Part shown: positions 41,589-44,910 of the stretch, piece by piece | Layout: each line of letters starts with the position of its first letter | Position numbering within the stretch: the first letter of the stretch is position 1 | Source: Candidatus Rokuibacteriota bacterium | Lineage (GTDB): Bacteria; Methylomirabilota; Methylomirabilia; Rokubacteriales; CSP1-6 | DNA length: 44,910 nucleotides | NCBI GenBank assembly: GCA_003220685.1 | Contig: QHTE01000070.1 | Coordinates: 1 to 44,910 of the forward strand | Reading direction: 5' to 3' | The notes under the pieces: model-generated | Databases searched by the model: none | What the model was told of the DNA's origin: nothing | What the model saw: the letters and a program-made list of their open reading frames with translations, nothing else | Made by a program: the position numbers and the translations under genes

Positions 41589-41617
41589 ATTATTTGTGAG
41601 CCCCCTACGGCTGTCAA
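41589..41617 (-). promoter_or_regulatory. Sigma70-type promoter of the ABC importer operon
   Basis: On the minus strand a perfect -35 TTGACA (41617-41612) and -10 AATAAT (41594-41589, five of six) are separated by exactly 17 nt. The predicted leader to the ATG at 41520 is about 62 nt and includes an AGGAG ribosome site. This is the clearest promoter in the window. It lies in the 184-bp gap shared with the divergent UGSC selenoprotein gene. Confidence 0.6.
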
Positions 41618-41704
41618 GAGTTGCACACGGCCTCGACTTGCCGTAAGCAGGGAACGATCGCCGATCTTGGTCGAGGAGGATAGGCGAAAGGGGGTATCCG
41701 CGAT

Positions 41705-43381
41705 ATGGCGACGATCGAATTGCTGGTTCCGGTCGCAGGGGTCGCTGAGAACGCCGTGGCGTTGGCCAAGCGCGTTCCGACGCTCGAGGGTCGCGTCGTC
41801 GGCCTGCTCGACAACTCGAAGGCGGGCACCCGGCCGTTCCTCGATCGCGTGGAGGAGCTGCTCCGGAGCGCGCACGGCGTATCCAGGATCATCCGTTACG
41901 ACAAGCAGGCCGCCGCGCTCCCGGTGCCCGACGAGGTGCTCGAGGCGGCGGTGCGCGAGTGCGACGTGGTGATCAACGGGATCGCCGACTGAGGGTCCTG
42001 CACGTCGTGGAGTGTCCACGACAGCATCGAGCTCGAGAAGCGCGGCATCCCGACCGCCACGATCGTCACTGAGGAATTTCGTACGCTGTACGGGATCGTC
42101 ACGACGAGTCTGGGCCAGCCGAGCCTGCCGGCCGTGTACGTGCAGCATCCGATCGTCAGCGTCCCCCACGGAGAGATGCGTAGCCGGGCCGAGCCGGCGA
42201 TTACGGCCATCGTCGAGATCGCCACCGAGACGGGCGCGAACGCGGCCGCCTCACTGCGGTCCGGTGCCGGCGCCACGCGGCCGGCCGCCGCGGCTGTCTT
42301 GGCGCGCATCACCGTCGAGGACGACCCGGAGGCGATCTTCGAGCGGTTCGCCAGCGAGGGCTGGACCGACGGCCTCCCGATCGTCGCCCCCACCGAGGCG
42401 CGAGTCGCGCAGATGCTGACCTTCAGCGATCTCGACCCGTCCTCGTCGCTCGGGCCGATGCCGCCGCGCTGGGGCGAGACGACGATCGCGACGGTGGCGG
42501 TCAACGCGGTGATGGCCGGGTGCAGGCCGGAGTATTTCCCCGTCATCGTGACGGCCGTGAAGGCCATCCTCGCCAAGCCGTTCAACCTGTACGGTGTGCA
42601 GGGCACGACGAACCCGGCGAGCCCGGTCCTCATCGTCAACGGGCCGATTGCCCGCGAGCTGGGGATCAATGCCCGCGGGAACTTGTTCGGTCCCGGCTTT
42701 CGCGCCAACGCGACGATCGGCCGCGCGATTCGGCTGATCATGACGACGATCGGCGGCGGCGTCCCGCAACAAGCCGACAAGTCGACGCTCGGCAACCCGG
42801 CCAAATACACCTGCTGCTTCGCGGAGAGCGAGGCGGACAGCCCCTGGGCCCCGCTTCACGTCGAGCGGGGCTTCCAGGCGTCGACCAGCACCGTGACCGC
42901 CTTCGGCGGCGCGGCGCCCGCCAACATCATCGAGAAGAGCAAGACCGTCGACGAGATGCTCGAGACGATCGCGCGAGCCGTGGCCGTCTCCGGCTCCAAC
43001 AACATGTTCATGAGTCAGGAAGCGCTCGTCGTCCTCGGCCCCGAGCACGCGGCGATCGCGGCGCGGCAGGGCTTCGACAAGAAGCGGGTGCGTCAGGCCC
43101 TCTTCGAGCGCGCCCGCATCTCGTTCGAGCAGATCGGCCAGAGCAATGCGGACGTCCTGGCCGTATGGCGTGGCAACTGCATCGACACCGTGGACGGACG
43201 GCGGGCGTTGCGAGTCGTCGAGAAGCCGGACGACATCGTCATCGTCGTGGCCGGGGGCGCCGGGAATCACTCGGCCTCGATCCCGGGCTGGTACTCGCGA
43301 TCGGTCACCCTGCCGATCACCCGCGCCGACGGCGCGCCGATCCGCGCGGTCGGGGAGCTGCAGGCTACGGAAGCGGTCTAG
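41705..43381 (+). CDS. UGSC-family selenoprotein with large C-terminal domain (in-frame TGA read as selenocysteine)
   Basis: A single 559-codon frame, 558 residues, interrupted only by TGA at 41990-41992 (residue 96). Before it: MATIELLVPVAGVAENAVAL and DVVINGIAD; then Sec-Gly-Ser-Cys (U96-C99), followed in frame by TSWSVHDSIELEKRGIPTAT and IVTEEFRTLYGIV. The frame stays G/C-biased and protein-like across the TGA. The motif and flanks match the UGSC selenoprotein family found in metagenomes, with UxxC as a presumed redox pair. A second domain from about residue 204 (DPEAIFERFASEGWTDGLPI, YGVQGTTNPASPVLIVNGPI) has C273 and a C370-C371 pair; I do not recognise it. A G-rich site (AAAGGGGG) precedes the ATG by 10 nt. 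Function is unknown; standard calling would give two truncated genes. Confidence 0.85.
41990..41992 (+). other. Predicted selenocysteine codon (TGA, residue 96)
   Basis: TGA lies in frame between GAC (Asp95) and GGG TCC TGC (Gly-Ser-Cys). The predicted residue replaces the first Cys of a CxxC-type motif, the commonest position for selenocysteine in bacterial redox proteins. Confidence 0.85.
41999..42026 (+). promoter_or_regulatory. Bacterial SECIS-like hairpin for the UGSC selenoprotein
   Basis: GTCGTGGA (42004-42011) and TCCACGAC (42015-42022) form an 8-bp perfect stem around the loop GUG; TGC/GCA (41999-42001, 42024-42026) adds three pairs below a small internal loop. The first loop G is 20 nt after the UGA, inside the roughly 16-37 nt window known for bacterial SECIS elements, and a G at the start of the loop is their main conserved feature. 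It lies within the coding frame, as required in bacteria. Confidence 0.75.
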
Positions 43382-43586
43382 GCCATCGCGAGCTGGTGGC
43401 CGAAGATGTAGAGCGTCGGGTGCACCTTGAAGCCCTGCACCGCGGCGTGCTGTCACGTCGAGCGTGCCTTCGGCCATCGTGAGGATCTGGTCGAACTCCG
43501 GGTTCGAGTACTTCGACTCGTTCCACGGCACGCCCGTGCGGTAGGCGAGGGTCAGGCTCATGACGCCGAGCGATCGGTGGGCCCAC
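43378..43586 (-). pseudogene. C-terminal remnant of a family 5 (dipeptide/oligopeptide) solute-binding protein, with internal deletion
   Basis: Read on the minus strand, 43585 to about 43465 gives WAHRSLGVMSLTLAYRTG and WNESKYSNPEFDQIL, ending AEGTLD, a typical family 5 binding-protein segment. The frame then shifts, and QGFKVHPTLYIFGHQLAMA follows with a TAG stop, which is the normal end of such proteins. Roughly 100 bp of the usual intervening sequence is missing, and nothing of the first 450 or so residues is present. Its TAG and that of the selenoprotein gene share the palindrome CTAG (43378-43381). It may be a relic of the binding protein that the DppBC/DppDF operon lacks. Confidence 0.75.
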
Positions 43587-43757
43587 GTCGTGGTCGTCGT
43601 CGACGACGTGCACACCCAGCAGGCGCTCTCGACCACCGAGCTACTTCTCGAGCAGGGCAAGCGCGTCGAGGTGCTCTATGCCGTGGGCGATTGCGTTGCT
43701 CCGCGCGGCGTCCACCAGGCGATCCTCGACGCCACGCGAGTGGCGCGCGCGATCTGA
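43587..43757 (+). pseudogene. Internally deleted copy of the 3' end of the trimethylamine-dehydrogenase-like gene
   Basis: The sequence is nearly identical to the intact gene at 35890-37857 in two blocks. VVVDDVHTQQALST and LLLEQGKRVEV correspond to 37438-37518; then LYAVGDCVAPRGVHQAILDA through the stop corresponds to 37774-37857. The 255 bp (85 codons) between the blocks are deleted in frame. It abuts the binding-protein remnant with no start region of its own. It is too short to fold as a flavoprotein, and is a product of duplication or rearrangement followed by decay. Confidence 0.85.
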
Positions 43758-43778
43758 GGGCGATTCGACTTCCGGGCA

Positions 43779-44910
43779 CTACCTGAAGATCCCTTTCGCC
43801 GCCGTAGCCTCGTAGAGACGCTCCTGCGAACGGAGCCGAGACTCCGAGTGCCCACGAATACGCACGGAGCTGCCGTCCGGGAGGATACGCCGAGCTTTCA
43901 CGGTATCGGCGAGCTGGATCTCGAGGATCTCGCGGACCTGCCTCTGGAGGTGTGGATCGAGCACCGGGAATGCGATCTCGACGCGACGGTCGAGATTACG
44001 AGGCATCCAGTCCGCGGAGGCGAGCAGATATTCCGCGTTCTCACCGTTCTCGAAGTACGAAATCCGTGCGTGCTCGAGGTAGCGGTCGACGATGGAGATG
44101 ACGCGGATCCTCGACGAGAGCCCGGGCACTCCGGGGCGCAGGCAACACATGCCGCGCACGATCAGGTCGATCCGCACGCCCGCCTCGCTGGCGCGGTATA
44201 GCTCCTCGATCAGGCGGCGGTCGACGAGGCCGTTCATCTTCGCGATGATCCGCGCGGGTCGCCCGGCCCGGGCGTGGGCCGCCTCGCGGCGGATGCGCTG
44301 GACGAGCCCGTCGCGCAAGTCCGTGGGCGCGAGCAGAAGGTGGTGGAATCCACGTGGGCGCGTATAACCGGTGAGGAGATTGAACAGGGCGGTGAGGTCC
44401 TCGCCGAACGAGTCGCGGCAAGTGAAGATCCCCAGATCGCCGTAGACGCCACCCGTCCGCACGTTGTAGTTCCCGGTGGCGAGATGACAGTAGCGCCGCA
44501 GGCCGTCGGTCTCTTGCCGGGCGACGAGGCACGCTTTGCAGTGGATCTTGAGACCGGCGCGGCCGTAGACGACGTGGGCGCCCACCTCCTCGAGCGTCCG
44601 GGCCCAGCGGATATTCGCCTCCTCATCGAAGCGCGCCTGCAGCTCGACGAGGACCGTGACCTCCTTGCCGTTCTCGACAGCCGTGCGCAACGCGTGCGCG
44701 ATCGGCGAGGCCGGGCTCACGCGGTAGAGCGTCATCTTGATCGCGAGGACCTTGGGATCGACGGCGGCCTCGCGCACGAAGCGAGTAACCGCGTCGAAGG
44801 CGTGGTAGGGATGATGCACGAGGACGTCCCCAGCGCGGATCGCGGTCCAGATGTCGAACGCGCCCTCGAACGCCGGAACCGGCTGGGGTGGCAGCGGGCG
44901 ATCCTTGAGC
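43779..44910 (-). CDS. ppk1: Polyphosphate kinase 1, C-terminal portion (5' end outside window)
   Basis: 377 codons, open to the window edge; the remaining N-terminal part lies beyond it. Visible: LVHHPYHAFDAVTRFVREAA, VLAIKMTLYRVSPASPIAHA, the phosphorylated-His motif GLKIHCKACLV (His equivalent to E. coli His435), HLATGNYNVRTGGVYGDLG, IAKMNGLVDRRLIEELYRAS and RYLEHARISYFENGE with the second essential His. Residues typical of the PPK1 C1 and C2 domains are intact. It makes long-chain polyphosphate reversibly from ATP. The stop follows GIFR; 21 nt separate it from the flavoenzyme-tail pseudogene. Confidence 0.95.
   Translation of the reverse strand, partial: LKDRPLPPQPVPAFEGAFDIWTAIRAGDVLVHHPYHAFDAVTRFVREAAVDPKVLAIKMTLYRVSPASPIAHALRTAVENGKEVTVLVELQARFDEEANIRWARTLEEVGAHVVYGRAGLKIHCKACLVARQETDGLRRYCHLATGNYNVRTGGVYGDLGIFTCRDSFGEDLTALFNLLTGYTRPRGFHHLLLAPTDLRDGLVQRIRREAAHARAGRPARIIAKMNGLVDRRLIEELYRASEAGVRIDLIVRGMCCLRPGVPGLSSRIRVISIVDRYLEHARISYFENGENAEYLLASADWMPRNLDRRVEIAFPVLDPHLQRQVREILEIQLADTVKARRILPDGSSVRIRGHSESRLRSQERLYEATAAKGIFR

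Noticed and set aside
41705..41992. A stand-alone 95-residue protein ending at the TGA
   Set aside because: The frame continues as coding sequence beyond the TGA, with a UGSC motif and a SECIS-like hairpin; termination there would cut the redox motif in half.
42134..43381. A separate gene starting at GTG 42134
   Set aside because: There is no ribosome site, and the protein-like frame clearly extends upstream to 41705.
1..44910. CRISPR arrays, insertion sequences, tRNA or rRNA genes
   Set aside because: I saw no regularly spaced repeats, transposase-like proteins or cloverleaf/rRNA-like stretches by eye; a dedicated search could still find a short RNA gene.

Overview
The window is very G+C-rich throughout, with strong G/C bias at third codon positions and short gaps between genes. 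Outer-membrane and periplasm functions (an OmpA-type C-terminal domain, MltA, several lipoprotein signals, periplasmic binding proteins) indicate a diderm, Gram-negative-type cell. The repertoire is rich in family III (CaiB/BaiF) CoA-transferases, carboxymuconolactone-decarboxylase (CMD)-fold proteins, flavoprotein amine oxidases and ABC importers. That fits a high-GC soil or subsurface heterotroph such as Rokubacteria/Methylomirabilota or a proteobacterium. The lineage is an inference; no rRNA, tRNA or other phylogenetic marker lies in the window.

Layout. 1-1.3 kb: the 3' part of an OmpA-family gene, then a remnant of a copper-monooxygenase-like (PHM) domain. 1.3-3.1 kb: a CapA-type metallophosphatase diverging from a VOC-fold protein. 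3.15-12.17 kb: eight tightly packed minus-strand genes that look like one operon (HpcH/HpaI aldolase, CMD, CaiB, PQQ dehydrogenase, fused SCOT-type CoA-transferase, quinone reductase, CaiB, CMD). It is probably a catabolic route through CoA esters. 12.3-17.1 kb, plus strand: a small exported EipA/DUF1134-like protein, a tandem two-domain CaiB protein and a translationally coupled amidase. 17.1-20.05 kb, minus strand: a DUF35 Zn-ribbon/OB protein, a thiolase-fold protein lacking the nucleophilic Cys, and mltA.

20.5-23.8 kb: two small exported or membrane proteins of unknown function, a YfiM/DUF2279-like protein and an M24 metalloenzyme whose metal-ligand spacing resembles the DMSP lyase DddP. 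24.0-33.0 kb: a compact plus-strand operon with a betaine/homocysteine-methyltransferase-like protein, DppB- and DppC-type permeases, a fused DppD-DppF ATPase and three flavoproteins of the SoxB/HcnBC type. It reads as uptake and oxidative demethylation or deamination of a small methylated amine or sulfonium compound. 33.0-35.1 kb: a family 3 binding protein and a salicylate-hydroxylase-type monooxygenase. 35.4-37.9 kb: a DksA/TraR zinc-finger protein and a trimethylamine-dehydrogenase-like flavoenzyme, ended by a 32-bp perfect palindrome. 37.9-41.5 kb, minus strand: a carbohydrate-type ABC importer (binding protein, two permeases, no ATPase) plus an NTF2-like protein, behind a good sigma70-type promoter.

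The most notable item is at 41,705-43,381. A single reading frame of 559 codons is interrupted only by an in-frame TGA within the motif U-G-S-C. A strong hairpin with a GUG apical loop starts 6 nt after the UGA. This has the features of a selenocysteine-encoding gene of the UGSC family fused to a large second domain of unknown function; ordinary gene calling would break it into two genes. Immediately downstream is a mosaic of two pseudogene pieces: the tail of a family 5 peptide-binding protein, and an internally deleted copy of the end of the flavoenzyme gene 6 kb upstream. The window ends inside ppk1. Several transcription-unit heads have a -10-like hexamer 6-9 nt before the start codon and no Shine-Dalgarno, suggesting leaderless mRNAs.
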